A stretch of 64,000 bases of DNA from Aquatica leii (GCA_035610365.1 CM069432.1:240588104-240652103); one strand, 5' to 3'; counted from the first letter of the stretch, positions 44,361-57,657 are shown. The notes: generated by a model from the sequence alone, not told the origin. Numbers and translations: made by a program.

Positions 44361-46002
44361 TGAACAAACAACAACAATTTGCAACCTGAGAATTACTAAA
44401 TGGTCTACTACTTCAAATTTACTGTTACTATGGAAACAATAGGAAAAAAAACAAAAAACTACTGGCTAGATTTTATTCAAATTTTAATCATCACTTTGTT
44501 TCATGAAAATAGACGTTTCCTAAAAATGTCAATAAAATCGTTCAACAAGTTGCAATTTTTCTGGAAGTCAGTATATAAGGAATTTTGCTAATTGTAGATT
44601 AGCTTTGAAATATTAATCATGCTGAATGAGGTGTAATGAGTTTGCAAAGAATTTTACTAACCTGTTTTGTTTAAAATAATAGTTCTCTCTGTTTTTACAC
44701 AACCTCAGTCTGTTACTACGTTTGTCGACTTTATCGTTCCTCAGAAGATAGGTATTGGTACGTACATATGTTCTTCATAGATGTTTTTTTATCTAAAAGT
44801 TCTTGAACGAAGTACATTTTCAAGGTTTTCAGTGACTATGGCTTGTTGACGTTGAAGCTAAATCGGTTTTGTACATCAATCATTTTTAATTATTGTATTT
44901 TATATCACCTCCGTTAACATCAATAAAAAGATAAAGGTAAAATTAAAAAAACAGAACCGACTTCAAAAAAATGAAACGCATCAAATAAAGTCGATGCCAA
45001 ACACATTCGACTTAACATATTACAACTGCCAAACTAAATGCTACGAATTAAGCCTACTACTACGTCAATGTCATAACATGGCATCGACTTCAAAAAGTAA
45101 TTTCATGTAAATAAATATTTTGAGATGTGTTTATTAGTCATATCAATTGTGTTAGATGTGAAGTGTCTGGTAGATTATTGGTATAGATATGAATAAATAA
45201 GAAAGGCATTTATTTACGTGTTAACTAAAAATTTTATTGTTTAAATGGAACTAAATTAAATCATTATTTTTTTAGTGCATTTAATTTTGTTTGATTTTTG
45301 TTAGGTTTTTAAATATGTTTTTTTATAGTAATAAAATATAGATATTTGTATTAATTTAAGTCATTAATTTTTTTGTTTGAGCTTTACACAAAGCAAGTGG
45401 AAAAATGATGTTTTCGTTAAAAAAAAATAAACAATGTGACATATCAACATAAATACTGAATATAACAAGTAGAATATATTAATGCGTTATTTGAAATTTG
45501 ATTTGGTAAATGATATAAAACGATTCATTGAGTACGGTTTAGTAGAATTTGCTGAACTTTTATAAAAGATCAACAACGGTATCTTTAGTGTATTACTAAA
45601 ATATATTTACAATAAGCTAAATGAAATCAAATTAGACAATTTTTAATTTGTTATATTAACCAAAATTATGTATTGTAAGCTGAATGCTATAGTTTTAAAG
45701 TTGTTTCCTGGTTTGTAAGTTACAAAGTACAAATGTTTCCTTTAACAAAGTTAAATGAGGTTCGGTACTTTCATAATTTCGTAAAAGGGAAATTAGTTCA
45801 TTTCCGCATACCTACACTAATGAGGTACTACATCTTCCATGATATCATCTTGAAAATCATTTTAATTAACTAAAATTGTTTATGTTCAGATTTAATCATA
45901 CATTTTTTAAACATTTCTGCTGCGTACTGCTCAATTAGCTCCAGTTCCTGACAATCACTAACATTTTATAATGGTTAATTGTTTTGACTCGAATTAAATT
46001 AA
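44361..46002. other. AT-rich, no gene recognised
   Basis: Only short frames occur. It probably includes the flank of the Tc1-like element and unassigned intergenic or intronic DNA. Confidence 0.4.
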
Positions 46003-46200
46003 TTGAACACTAAATACCGTCATCAAATAAGAGGATGTGAAGTTAAAAATAATACCAAATTGGTGCATGCAGACAGCATGGCACGTCTCTATAAATATTT
46101 ATCTTCAACTCTTCTGTTAGAATTAGAAGAGAACGTTCAAATTGGCAGTGAAATGGAATTCCAGAATGTGTTCCCGTCACAACAATATCGGACATTTTAA
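46003..46200 (+). pseudogene. Gypsy RNase H/connection scrap
   Basis: A 65-codon frame with CEVKNNTKLVHADSMARL, resembling the end of a Gypsy RNase H domain where ADxxSRL is conserved. Nothing else of the element is seen around it. Weak call. Confidence 0.35.
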
Positions 46201-47399
46201 AAATCTAATATTAGACACCAACTTATTTTAGTTGTTAAACTAAGGAAACATAAATTACGCTCTTCTGATTCTGCATTTCTTTTATTCGATTCAGTACACG
46301 TCAGTTTTTGTACAAATGTAATTGGAATTTGACTGTTTTTAAAATAGTATCTTTTATTACCACATAAACATTATAGACGTGAGAAATGTTAAATTTCTTT
46401 GTGCTTATGATTCATTTCAGTTATATGCAATCAAAAATCGAAATAGTTCAAGTGTTCAGACGCTATAATTTCTGTATAATATTATTAAATAGCTCAACCT
46501 TAAACCGGGATCATAAAACTGCAGATTAAAATTTTATATAGGTTTTATTTTGAAAAGTATCGAGCTTCGTATTGCGTCTTATTTTGTCGTATTATTTTTT
46601 TTGCTTACGTACATGATCAACAAATTTTTATTTATTACTCAATCGCACTTTCCAAATTAAACATTTGTTTTCGAATAAGTTAGATAATAACCATTAAAAA
46701 TTATGAGGTATGTTTGTGCTTAAATTTTTTATGGTTTCCTCAATATCTTCATGCTGGTACGATACCTCTCGCCTTTCTATTTATTTTACTTTCAACTTTA
46801 TCCTGCATAATTAATGTACTTTTTTTGTATTCCATACATTCACGCTTTATTAGAACGTGGTATTTTTAACCTACGTACGGGATTCCAACGATTATCTTTT
46901 AAGATATTGTTCCTTGGGTATTTAGTTTGTCAGTTTATTGATCTTCTGAGTGCGCGTAAAGATTATTTTGTATACAAAATGTTGGAGATTTAATTAACAT
47001 GTTTGTGACAAACTTACGGGAAGGCAACGTACACTTAATATAATTAGTACAGTTAAGTTGTTTTAATTTCTGTCTTAAGACTATTAATTTTTTCTTTACG
47101 TTCAACATTTTTTCGACGTAGTTTATTGATAATTTTGCTCTTAATCTAAATGAAACTGGCCCTCACAAAAAAGTCAATTCTCATAATTCATTAAAAAAAA
47201 ATTTTCGACATAAACAACAGCTGCACATAAACGAGGTATATATTTTGTGATTTTAGTGAAGACAGTGTCTTCCTGAACAATAAGTTCATCGGTGTTCAGA
47301 TGGAAGACACGCATGTAGTACTTGTGGTTTCTATCGGTAGATTAAGGTTTTCAAGCACATTGCGTTTTATCTAAACTCTATAGTCGGTTCATATTATAA
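46201..47399. other. AT-rich, no gene recognised
   Basis: No ORF or repeat that I can name. Confidence 0.4.
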
Positions 47400-48110
47400 T
47401 TCTATAATGTATTGTCTAGTGCTGATGTTGCTAGAACCGTTGTAACCGATTAACATGGTTCTTTTTTGCTGGAAACATCAATATTTGTTCGTTAGTGTAG
47501 TTTTTTTTTAATTTCAAGTGCAAACACTTTTTTATTACAATCTGATCTTCATAGATCAATAAGTAATTTGAATCTAACTTAAGATAACTTAAGGTCTTAC
47601 TCATCAATGTCGTTGGAATTCTAATAATGCTATGTATACTATCCCTAACGTATACACTTTGACACACACTATTTTCTACTTTGGCACAATCACTGAACTA
47701 ACTCAAAAGGTTTGGTCCTCTTGAGTTGAGTCTGTGAATTATCGAGGAGCTGGATGGTCTCTATGTATACATGTTGTTCATGACTTCTGGCAAGTGTACA
47801 GTGGTCCCGATAGATATCACTGTTGCAGCAGTACCACGGTGCATCCACAATGTTCCTTAATATTTTATTTTGAAATCTCCGAATGATAAGAATATTGCTT
47901 TTACTGGCACGTTCCCAGCCCAAACGGGCGATAGTATTTGCTTATAAAGTAGCAATTTATTATGTGTGGACAACTTGGAGTTTCGTCCAGTGAACCAATA
48001 CATTATTTTGTATCTTAAACCAAGTTTGTGACTCCGCTGCCGTATTTCAAATTTATTTTAAAACTTAAAACATTAATACGCCTCCTGTATAAAGGACCGA
48101 CGTGAACGCC
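47400..48110 (-). pseudogene. Jockey-like LINE, 3' end of ORF2
   Basis: On the minus strand: IMYWFTGRNSKLSTHNKLLL, YKQILSPVW, then after a shift ERASKSNILIIRRFQNKILR, NIVDAPWYCCNSDIYRD and IQLLDNSQTQLKRTKPFELV. These are C-terminal motifs of Jockey-clade LINEs, and the GRxSKLS block matches the element at 18702-20473. A 3' untranslated part follows to about 47400. The 5' side ends where the second Gypsy LTR begins. Confidence 0.75.
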
Positions 48111-48164
48111 CTCTCGAAAAGCGATAGACTAAAAACGTAAAAAATGATTTATTATGATTATTAT

Positions 48165-48292
48165 TGTAGTGGTCGCTCGATAGGCACTACTTATGTTTTT
48201 GTAAACAATGTTAGAATAAAATTGTGTAGTTATGTAGTATTTACTTGTGCTAACTACATAAAGTTTTTACCAATCGATAACAAACCCTAACA
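48165..48292 (+). repeat. Putative 5' LTR of second Gypsy element
   Basis: Starts TGTAGTGGTCGC, ends CCCTAACA just before a primer-binding site. Without a second copy in the window the left border is a guess. Confidence 0.5.
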
Positions 48293-48365
48293 AATTGGTG
48301 ACCCCGATTAAGAAAAAGATTAATAGGAGAATACGTCGAATCTGAAGAGCGCAAAGTAAAAAAAC

Positions 48366-49045
48366 GTGAATGAATTGCAATTAGGGGATAAAAAACCAAC
48401 AACATTGCTTCGAAAAATGAAGCATCTTGCAGGCGGTAAGATATCAGATGACTTTTTAAAAATCATATTCTTCCAGCGCATGCCAATTACCATGAGGTCA
48501 ATCGTAACAGTCAGCAACGATAGCTTAGGAAGAATTGCAGAGATGGCTGATAAAACCATGGAAACGTCACCCCCATCCTGCAGCGTGGCAGAAACTGTAA
48601 TGGCACCAGCACAGAAACCAGTAGCTTCTTTATAAACAGAAGTCAAACAAATTCACCGACAAAGGTCTCGATCAAGATCTCATTCCCGAACAAACCGAAA
48701 ATTTGGTGGTATCACAACAGATTTAGACACAAGTCAACCAAATGCATACCACGGTGCAAGTTTAATGAAGAATTAGAAACGACGAAACTCGTTAATTCAA
48801 GCAGCAGTTAACGAGCTTGGAGGTGGCTGTCGACTTTTTATTATAAACAAATCTACAGGAATGCAATTTCTAATCGACTCAGGCGCTGAGGTATCAACCA
48901 TACCACCTATTCATCGTATCAAGCCAACCAACCATCACAAATACAAACTAATTGCTGCAAATGGTGTTTCAATTGATACGTATGGAGAGCAACTGCTAAA
49001 GCGCAACCTTGAGGTTCGTATAACACAAAGAAAAAATCTCTAATA
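48366..49045 (+). pseudogene. Gypsy gag end and protease
   Basis: Gag C-terminus (LQLGDKKPTTLLRKMKHLAG, ISDDFLKIIFFQRMP, VSNDSLGRIAEMADK), then after a stop a serine/arginine linker and the protease (FLIDSGAEVSTIPP, catalytic DSG). The frame ends at 49043. Typical Gypsy order. Confidence 0.8.
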
Positions 49046-49269
49046 AAATAACTACAGGGGTACAAAATGCTTATCAATAAAAACTTGATAACGCAATATT
49101 ACAAAAACCGATGAAGCGATAAACGCCAAAATATTTTTCGACAACAACACATTTCAGCAGCAGAATTAGGAGAGCTTTTATAAAATTTGCATGCTAAACG
49201 AATTTGAACAATTTTACCTAGTATCACTAGTACTAGGACTTGTACCAAAGCAGCGGAAGAAAACATAGG

Positions 49270-50305
49270 ACCACAAAAAATGATAAGCATTAACTTCCCT
49301 GAATTAAAGGAGGCTAACAGAGAAATAGAAGTACTTGAAAAAGAAAGGAAAACTACAGTCAATCAGAAAACAACAACAAGAAAAATAAAAATTATTAAAG
49401 TCAAATACGAGGAAGAGGAAATAGACATATGGCAGAAACTTGAAAAACTGAAGGAAAAAACGAAAGAAGACCGACAAATAACACTACATAAAATTAGAAA
49501 GGTATAAATAAACAGATATAGGAAAATGGTGGAAAGTATATTTTAAGACATACAAAAAAGAATAAAAATATTAATACGTACGCAACAAAAAACAAAAAGT
49601 ACTGAAGAGCATAAAACACAGCAAAGAAATACATATGCACTTATAGTCAAGTAAAATGGAGAATCGTATGAAAATTCATTACAAAATATAAAAACAGGAT
49701 TACGTGGAAGAGAAGAAGCGGAAAAAATAGAAAAGGTCAAAACCAAAGAGGGAAATAATTGAAACAGACAACGAAGAAACAACAGTGGAAGCTAAAGGGA
49801 AAAAAATAAAAACAAAAAATATAATAATAAGAGGCATAGATATATTAACTGATAAACAAACAGTTAAAAATGCACTAAAAGAAAATGGAGCAAAAGGTAC
49901 AATCCACATAGGTGAATTCCGACCCAACAGGTATCATACCAAAACGGTAACCGCAAGGCTTATAGAAGAAGAAGCGGACAAAATGATTAGCAAAACAAAT
50001 ATTTAAGTGGAGATGACCATATGTAACATAGCGGAACAATACAGTATAAAAAGATGCTACAAATGCTAGGAAGGTGGACATAAAGCAATACACTGTAAGG
50101 ACACGGATAGAACAGTCCTGTGTCACAATTGCGGAAAAAAGGGACACTCACAAAAAGATTGTGAAGAGGAGGAATATTGCCCACTATGTAATACGTCTGG
50201 GCACAAAGCTGGAAAAAGGGGGTGTAAACATATACACACACAACTAAGATACCTAAGAAAGCAAAAAAGGGTTAAGACGCAAGAGAACAAAGCAATAAAA
50301 CTGTG
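49270..50305 (+). pseudogene. R1-like LINE ORF1 with zinc knuckles
   Basis: A Lys/Glu-rich coiled N-terminus (ANREIEVLEKERKT), a mid-domain (IIIRGIDILTDKQTVKNALK, IGEFRPNRYHTKTVTARL) and three zinc knuckles with CX2CX4HX4C spacing or close to it. This nucleic-acid-binding protein coats the element RNA. Stops lie before 49530, near 49760 and at 50005. Confidence 0.75.
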
Positions 50306-50455
50306 ATAAATCAAACATAAAATTAGATAAAATGCTGTGATAAAAACTGTGATATTTTAAAAATTAAGATTAGTGAATTTATTTATTTAATATGAATACA
50401 GAGCAGAATTGTATATATTTATAGAGCTTTTATTTATTTATTTTATTTATTTATG

Positions 50456-50960
50456 ATTAAGCTACTTCAAGTGAACGTGGGAAGAAGAAAAGCAGCCATG
50501 TACCTGCATGTTCAAAAATGCGCGGAAAAACATAGATTTTGTATTTATCGGCGAATCAAACTTAAAAATGACTGATAAAAGTAATAAATGTATAGTAGAT
50601 AGAAAGGGAGGTGCAGCAGTATATATTGCAAAAAATAAAATCAAAGTGTACAACACCGGAAAAGAGAAAGAATACTCGTGGATAGAAACAAACAAACTAA
50701 AAATATACGCATGCTATGCCACACCAAGATTTCAACCAGCGGAACTAGAAACATATCTACAACAAAAAGAAAAAAACATCCAAAAAACAAAAAAAAATTA
50801 TCGGAGGAGACTTTAACAGCAAGGCATACGAGTGGGCTTCCAAACAAACCGATAAAAAAGGAGAAAAAATAGTAGAATGGATAGTCGCAAATGAACTAAC
50901 TACATTAAACAATATAAGTGGACAAATACCTTTGCAGCTAATGATAGAGGAAAGAAAGCA
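50456..50960 (+). pseudogene. R1-like LINE endonuclease
   Basis: The N-terminal half of an APE-type endonuclease: LLQVNVGRRKAAMYLHVQKC, FVFIGESNLKM, GGAAVYIAKNKIKVYN, and after a shift IIGGDFNSKAYEWAS with KIVEWIVANELTTLNN. The catalytic Asp-Asn of GDFN is present. Frameshifts occur in the first 60 codons and near 50815. Confidence 0.75.
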
Positions 50961-51462
50961 ATCCTAAGGAAAAACTAAAAAAGAGAAACTACAAATACGG
51001 GAAAACACTATAGACAAATGGCAGGAAGAGTGAAATCACTAAAGGGTAATGTTCAAAAACAATAATAAAAAACATTAAATCGTGGTACAACAGAGAACAC
51101 GGAGAATTAAGTTACGAACTTACGCGGGTATTGACCGGACACGGATGCTATAAAGCTTATTTAAAGAGATTTAAGAAAACTGACGATGACAACTGTGGAT
51201 ACTACCGACATAAAGACACGACAGAACACGCAAAATTCAAATGCGAAAAATGGAATTATGTAAGAAAGTAACAGATGGATTAAACCAAAATCGAAATAAA
51301 CGCAAAAAACATAATAAACCATATGCTAAAAAATGAACATCAATGGAACAAAATTAATAAGTTGGTCACATATATTATACAAAGTAAAGAAAAGGAAGAG
51401 AAAAAAAGAGAGAAAGAAAAAAAAAGACAAAAAACCTTGCGGAATAGAAATATCTTCCCGCG

Positions 51463-51905
51463 AGGTGTCCATGATAAATTTCCCCCTTTTCCAAAAAAAA
51501 GCGTCTACAGTAAACAATAAATTAGAATTTGCAGACCTTCTGCGAGAGTTCCCAAATATCACACGGCCATCTATAAAAGGAGTGTCCTTCAAACGTTCGA
51601 TAACACATCACATTGCTACAAAAGAACCACCTATCACAGCTAAAGCGAAACGTCTCCCTCCTGACAAGTTAGTAGCAGCAAAACGATAATTTGAATACAT
51701 GGCAGAACTGGGAATATGCAGACATTGGTCACATGGTCACAAAAAAGGATGGTGACTGGAAACCCTGTGGAGACTACCGTAAGTTAAATTCAATTACCAC
51801 AACCGATTGTTCTCCAGTTCTCAACATCCCAGATTTTAATATTTAATACTTCATAGTAAAAAAGTATTTTTCAAAATGGGTTTAGTGAAAGCTTTTTACG
51901 ACAAA
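51463..51905 (+). pseudogene. Gypsy RT start
   Basis: FADLLREFPNITRPSIKG, HHIATKEPPITAKAKRLPPD, then GDWKPCGDYRKLNSITTTD and KKYFSKMG-like text with LVKAF, which is the entry of a Gypsy RT up to the DLVKAYH motif. A stop at 51690 and a shift near 51745 break it. The reading ends where the next LINE begins. Confidence 0.78.
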
Positions 51906-51959
51906 ACTCGACACGGAAAGAGATCAACAAAAAGACACGATAAACGTCTTAAAGCGAGC

Positions 51960-52719
51960 TAAACAGCAGATGCCGAATGCTCTAGTAAGTCAAGCGCCAA
52001 AACCAAAGGCATACTCTGAAGCGGCCAAAGTAATAAGACCCACAAACATGGAAGAAATGAGGTGGGAAAAAACAGGAGATCGTGATAATAAGACCCAGCG
52101 ACAAAGAAACCTATAAGTCAAGTGTAGGCTTATACAAAATATAGGATTGCTTATAGAGACGAAAACAGGGAAAGATGCTAAACTACTAATTAAAAACAAA
52201 GACCTAATAGAAGCAGGACTAGTTACGGAGAAACCAAAGCCAAAAAACCCAAGGATATTCATACACGATGTCAAAAGAACTATCGATGAACAACAGATGA
52301 AAGAAGTCATAATTAGACAAAACATAGCTACCAGCGACGAAGAAACCATAGAATTGATAAACCAAAACATAATACAAGGGTGTTATAAAACCGAACCCAA
52401 ACAAGGAGACAATGTTCATTGGTTTAACGAAATGAACCCAAAAGAACGGGAGATACTACTCAAGCAAGGACATGTATACATAGAATGGCAAAGGTGCCGA
52501 ATTAGGGATCATGTAAAAATAACAAGGTGCTTTAAATGCCTGGGATATGGACACATAGCAAAATACTGTCGCGAAACACAGGACACATGCGGACACTGTG
52601 CAGAGACAGGGCGCACCTATAAAGATTGCGAAAAAAAGGGTGATGTTACCACTACTAAATGTGCCAACTGCAAGAGATATGGTAAGCCCAACGAGCATAG
52701 TACACAAAGCGAACTATAA
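51960..52719 (+). pseudogene. R1-like LINE ORF1
   Basis: IFIHDVKRTIDEQQMKEVII, NIIQGCYKTEPKQ, then three cysteine knuckles: CFKCLGYGHIAKYC (typical CCHC), CGHCAETGRTYKDC (His replaced by Arg) and CANCKRYG (incomplete). An unbroken frame runs from 52147 to 52719. The third knuckle is cut by the junction to RT. Confidence 0.78.
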
Positions 52720-52729
52720 CGCGTACTAT

Positions 52730-54890
52730 AACATGCCAGAAACTACGTTAAATCTGATGAACGCTTGCTTGAAAAATAAAGTCTTTCCTAAAGTATAGAA
52801 AAAAGACAATATAATCATACTAAGAAAACCAGGAGACCGAGAACCAACGAGTCCAAAAGCATACAGACCCATTACCTTACTACCAGTATTGGTCAAACTA
52901 CTAGAAAAACTCCTCTTGGACAGACTTACATACTACGCTGAGCAAAACTCTTTAATAAACGATAAACAGTACAGATTCCGAGAACAATTATCCACGGAAG
53001 ATGCCATACACCAACTATACCAAGTAATCAGCAAAACCACCGAAAAATATGCGCTAGCATTACAGCTCGACATACAAGGTGCATTTGACAACTTATGGTG
53101 GCCAAGTGTGTTACAGCATGCAAAGGAGACAAGAATTCCAAACAACTTGTACCAAATCGTAAAAAGCTACGTCGCTAACAGAGAAGCCACCGTAACTACT
53201 AACAAAAAGGAAGTTAGCCAACAAGTAACGAAAGGGTGCCCGCAGGGATCTATACTGGGACCATTCCTATGGAACCTAGTTTGGTACCAAAGCCCAGGAA
53301 ATAACCTACGCTGACGACGAAACTATAATAGTAATTGGTAACTTCAGAATAGAGCTCCAGGACAAGACGACGAAGGAAATAGAAAGAACACAAGAGTGGT
53401 GCAGAGAAACAAACTAAAAATCGCAACAAAAAAGTCGACGATGATACTACTGAAAAGCCACCTAAGCCACAACAGACCACCTACAGTAAAGATCCAGAAC
53501 AAGCTCATAAGAATGATGCAAACCATAAATTTTTTAGGTGTGCACATAGATGAACGCATGAAAACTAACACTCACGTCAAAAAAATCACAGCAAAAGCGA
53601 AAAAAGTCTTCCAGGCTTTAGCGTGGGCAGCCAAACCCAAATGGGGGTTGAATAAACATAGCTTAAAAACCATATATCAAGGAACAATAGAAGCTGTACT
53701 GACGTACGGAACCATAGGATGGGGCCCAAAAATAATTAAAAAAACAGCAGAAAACCTTAACGAGTGCACAAAGACACGCACTGCTGATGATCACAAGAGC
53801 TTACCGAACTACATCCACTGAAGCCCTACAAGTCCTAGCAGGTGCAATCCCCATCGAACTACTAATACAAGAGAGGATTCAATCTTACAACGTAAGAACA
53901 CGAAAAACCGCAAATCTAGGTAACGTTGAATTAAAATCCGGCACAGTGGAAATAAAAATCAGCAAATACAAACTAGGACATCCGAGTAGCCGATACGAAA
54001 CAATAAATGCTACGGAACCCGCAAAGGGAGTAAAATGCATGGTAAAAATAAACACCACAGACATGTTAGTAATAACACACATAAATAAAGCTAGCCCAAA
54101 CGAAGAAAACATTACAACACATAAAATATTCGAACAGAACAAAGCAGGAGCCATTCTGTATGCGGCGAATACGGCAATCGCAAAAATTGCAGCCGAAGAA
54201 ATAAGAGCAAAGGACCGACCAAATATAAAAATACAAATCACAGACCAAGAGACCAAAAACATCCAAACATACAAAAGACAAGAAACATATCTCACTTGCA
54301 TAACAAGGAACCTAATAAGAAAACACCAAGTACTAACCACATACGTAAACGCCAAATCAAAAATAGACACCACAACTGATCTAAGACCACTAAGCACAGC
54401 TTATGAAATGATGACAAAAAGACAGGAACAAACAAACTAAGAAAAGAAACCCTAAGAATGTGGCAAAACAAGTGGGAAAGCTCAACAAAAGGAAGAGATC
54501 TATTCAGCTACCTCCCAAGTATTGACACAAGAATTACTGAAATGAAAAGCTGGATCCCACAAAAGGAAACAGTCGAGCTAGTCACAGGCCACGACAGGTT
54601 CAACAAATACTTGCATCGCACAGAAAGAACAGAAAACCCACAGTGCATATGTAGTGATGTAATAGAAGACGCAACACACGCACTAATGATATGCAAAAAG
54701 TAAGAAGGACCAAGAGAAGTGTTAAAAGCAGCAGTAGAGAAAGCAGAAATGGCGTGGCCACCAAACAAATATGAACTAATGAGCAATAAAACACGAAAGG
54801 ACTTCGAAATGTTCTGTAGACAGGTCTGGAAAACCAACCATCTAACAGATAGTAGAAATTCGCCACCTCTCCGAGGTTAGGGATGGAAAC
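52730..54890 (+). pseudogene. R1-like LINE RT and C-terminus
   Basis: RT: PKAYRPITLLPVLVKLLEKL, YALALQLDIQGAFDNLWWPS, KGCPQGSILGPFLWNLVW, then in another frame EITYADDETII (catalytic YADD), ETNLKIATKKSTMILLKSHL, INFLGVHIDERMKTNTHVKK. A long C-terminal part (VLAGAIPIELLIQERIQSYN) leads to VELVTGHDRFNKYLHRTERT and CICSDVIEDATHALMICKK. Frame changes near 53310, 53390, 53800, 54440 and 54703. Catalytic residues are kept. Confidence 0.82.
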
Positions 54891-55170
54891 GAAGCCGAGG
54901 TCACCCTACAATGTAAAGGGAAATAAAAATTTTTGACAAGGCTAAGGCGAAAGAAAGTAACAAATAAATAAAAGACAAGTAAATAACCATTTAGAAAAAC
55001 CAAACTGGGAAAAAACAAACATAACAATGATTAGATTGAAAGACAAACGACCAACACGCCAGGGATAAGCGCAAGCTTGAGCACTGGTAAAAGTGGCAAA
55101 GACGCCGATAGAAACAAAAAAAAAACTCTTCAGCATATCAAGAATTATGTCATCCAACCTGTATGTACAA

Positions 55171-57657
55171 TATATAGTGAAGTTGGTGGAACCTAGCGTT
55201 GATAATTGATTTGTTTAGTTTAACAACAAAATATAAACAAATACTTACTATTGTTTATTCAGCATTTACAAAATCACTATTTTTTTCAGATTTTATTTTA
55301 ATTAATATTTTTAAAGCACATCAAGGTTTTTGGATACAGCGGTGAATCGATTATGAATAAATACTGTTGAAAGGTAGTTATTTAGGTCAGATTCTACCTA
55401 CATATGTATGTTAAATAACAAAAAATAGTGCAAAGAGTAATTTCTATTATTTATTAGAAACATGTTATAACGAATTTATTTTGTTTGTAAATTTTGGAAG
55501 ACTCCTATACAACAAAAGGGTTTATTGGGGTTTGAGGCTTATTTAATTCCGAATGTTCTGTATTAGTAGATTATGTGTCTCATTTGATGGATGGGACGTA
55601 TGTGTTAGTGTACTAAGCAGTTAAGACCATTTGAATAATATGCTTTTGAGCTTTTAAATTATACCAACAATGGATTATTTACTCAAATAACACCAACATT
55701 TGCTTGGTGTACTATCATCGATTATTTAGATCATGTTGGATTTGCTTATTCTTTTCTGGCATTTATATGCGTGTTGAGTTTTTTATTTGTTTACGCAGTT
55801 TTTTTAATAGTTAATACATCAATTATTTGTTTACAGTTTAGAGTTTTATAAACAAGACTTTAATTCTTTGAAAAAATGAAAAATTGTTTGTAAGTCAATA
55901 AAACTACAGTTTAAACACAAAAATGCTACTTATATGTAATTAAAATTTTTAGCAAAAAAAAAACATTACAACTTCTAAGAACTGTGACAAAGTAAGAAAA
56001 TATTTCATCACTAAACATTCCAAGTATAAGACATCATAGAATCAATAGGACTATCTTGTGAGAACAGACAATTTCATAAAATCCTTATTTATTTTAATAA
56101 GATTGTTGTTATATTTTTAAATTGTGTTTTACAAGAAATTATGTCTTAAGTAGATTAATTCATTTATATCTAGTTGTTAATTTTTTAACTGCAATGTATA
56201 AAAAATATTTTTTTTGTGCACGCACAGTATCTAACGGGTATTTTAGTTTTATTTTAACATTTCCAACGTCCACTATTACTTAAATTAATCTTTTATAGAA
56301 AATACAGTTTGGAGTATTGAGGTAGCTAAGGAAGACTTATCGAACGCAGCAGAAACAGCAGTGTTTCGTTAAATTTCATGTATTTAAAATTGTTTAAACA
56401 AACACTATAATTAATATAAAAAATACCGCGTTTTTGTGCAACGTACGAGTTTTCATTTGGCTACAAAATTTGTTTTACTAATTAAATACTAGCATTCTTA
56501 AAGACTACAAATTAAATTAGAAAAATAAAGTTTATTCTCAATATCTAGGCTTTTATAATATTTATTTTGGTGGTGATAACAGTAATAATAATTTTACAAA
56601 ATTATTACTACTGTGAATATTTCCAGAAAAAAAATCTTTATATTTTACTTTAGTTACGTTTGGAAAATTGCCAATATTTTTTTAGTTTCCGTTCAATCAC
56701 CTATTGAATTAAGTTTACAAAAATAGTATATTATGCCGATTGTCGTTTATATTGTGTTTAACATTTACAATATTGTTCCTGCTCCGCCATTTTGTCGAAT
56801 ATTTGTTGTTTTTATGGTTTTGTTGTTTTTTTGAGTATTAATTATATTAAAATGCTGTGGATGAGTGCATTTAATATTGTTTCTAAGTTAATTAAATTTT
56901 TTAAGGCTTAGAACGATACGTTTTTTGTAAATTTTGAAAGCACTGCTGCGTTTGAAGTGGTTGTATTCAAATACAAGGATTCAAAATGAATCGTTTTTTT
57001 TAAATAATTTTGGCTATAAAAGGGTGTAGTGATATTTTTGAATGTATGAATGGTTCATTCAGCGCAAGCTGAATTGGGTCGATACTTCGCCGCCGATTTT
57101 CGTGGGCGGTTATTGCTTCAGCGCAACCCCCTTTATACCCAAAGACTATACTGCATATTTTGCAAAAAATTTAATTATAGCATCGATTAAAGATTTATTT
57201 AAAAACTCGTTAGTAAACAAATTATTTTCTTCTCGTAAATTTCTGCAATCTTTTTTGTTAAATAATAGAAGAATAAAGACTTACCTAATAAAATATAGAT
57301 AAAAATTGCAATATATTTGTAAAATTGATGGGGTTGACCCTTGTAAAAAAAACAGGAGTGCATTTGAAGCCGTCCAGGCATTCCAATAAATTAGAAGACG
57401 CAGTGTTAATACACCTTTCCTATCTTCTCTTATATGCCAACATTTTTAATTATGATTTAACTTCTAATTTTTTAATTGTACTGTCACTTGCTGCACTAAC
57501 TTTTTATATGGTGCGAGGGTGCGGTACCTCCATAAAATTATTTATAAATTAACATTAAGAAAATTAAACGTATTAGTTAGAGCGGCGATAAATTTACTTG
57601 TTTTCTGTAAACGCTATTTAATATAAACTAAAATTCTCTTCAAGATATTATCGATTA
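55171..57657. other. AT-rich, no gene recognised
   Basis: Long AT-rich stretch. A GC-richer island at 57050-57140 contains the small palindromic motif ttcagcgcaagctgaa (57055-57071) and a ccgccg...gggcgg pair. It may be an exon, a promoter element or a short repeat; an 86-codon plus-strand frame there (57042-57302) resembles nothing known to me. Confidence 0.4.

Larger units (their letters stand above)
49270..51455 (+). mobile_element. R1-like LINE with internal deletion (first)
   Basis: Inserted in the Gypsy pol. ORF1 ends in three CCHC knuckles (CYKC-like, CHNCGKKGHSQKDC, CPLCNTSGHKAGKRGC; 50050-50230) after IIIRGIDILTDKQTVKNALK. ORF2 opens with IKLLQVNVGRRKAAMYLHVQ and has GESNLKMTD-type and GGDFNSKAYEWAS endonuclease motifs, then jumps near 50960-51060 to the far C-terminus (LTGHGCYKAYLKRF, TTEHAKFKCEKW), so the RT domain is deleted. 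Confidence 0.78.
48165..51905 (+). mobile_element. Second Gypsy element, 5' part, interrupted by a LINE
   Basis: A short LTR-like sequence (48165-48292, TGTAGTGG...CCCTAACA) precedes a primer-binding site (TTGGTGACCCCGA). Gag and protease lie at 48320-49045, and the start of RT at 51463-51905. A LINE occupies 49270-51455. RNase H, integrase and the 3' LTR were not found; a second LINE starts where RT stops. Confidence 0.75.
51930..55170 (+). mobile_element. R1-like LINE with internal deletion (second)
   Basis: ORF1 (about 51930-52719) passes directly into the middle of an RT domain (52712 onward). The endonuclease and the start of RT are therefore missing. ORF2 continues to a C-terminal part near 54890, followed by a 3' untranslated segment. 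It differs from the LINE at 49270-51455 in which part is deleted. Confidence 0.78.

Noticed and set aside
48320..48646. 108-codon minus-strand frame over Gypsy gag
   Set aside because: Opposite strand of clearly recognisable gag motifs.
49543..50314. Overlapping membrane-like minus-strand frames
   Set aside because: All are antisense of the Lys/Glu/Asn-rich ORF1 of the LINE.
53885..54397. 170-codon minus-strand frame opposite the LINE ORF2
   Set aside because: Hydrophobic, low-complexity translation of the antisense of an A-rich LINE coding region; no family resemblance.
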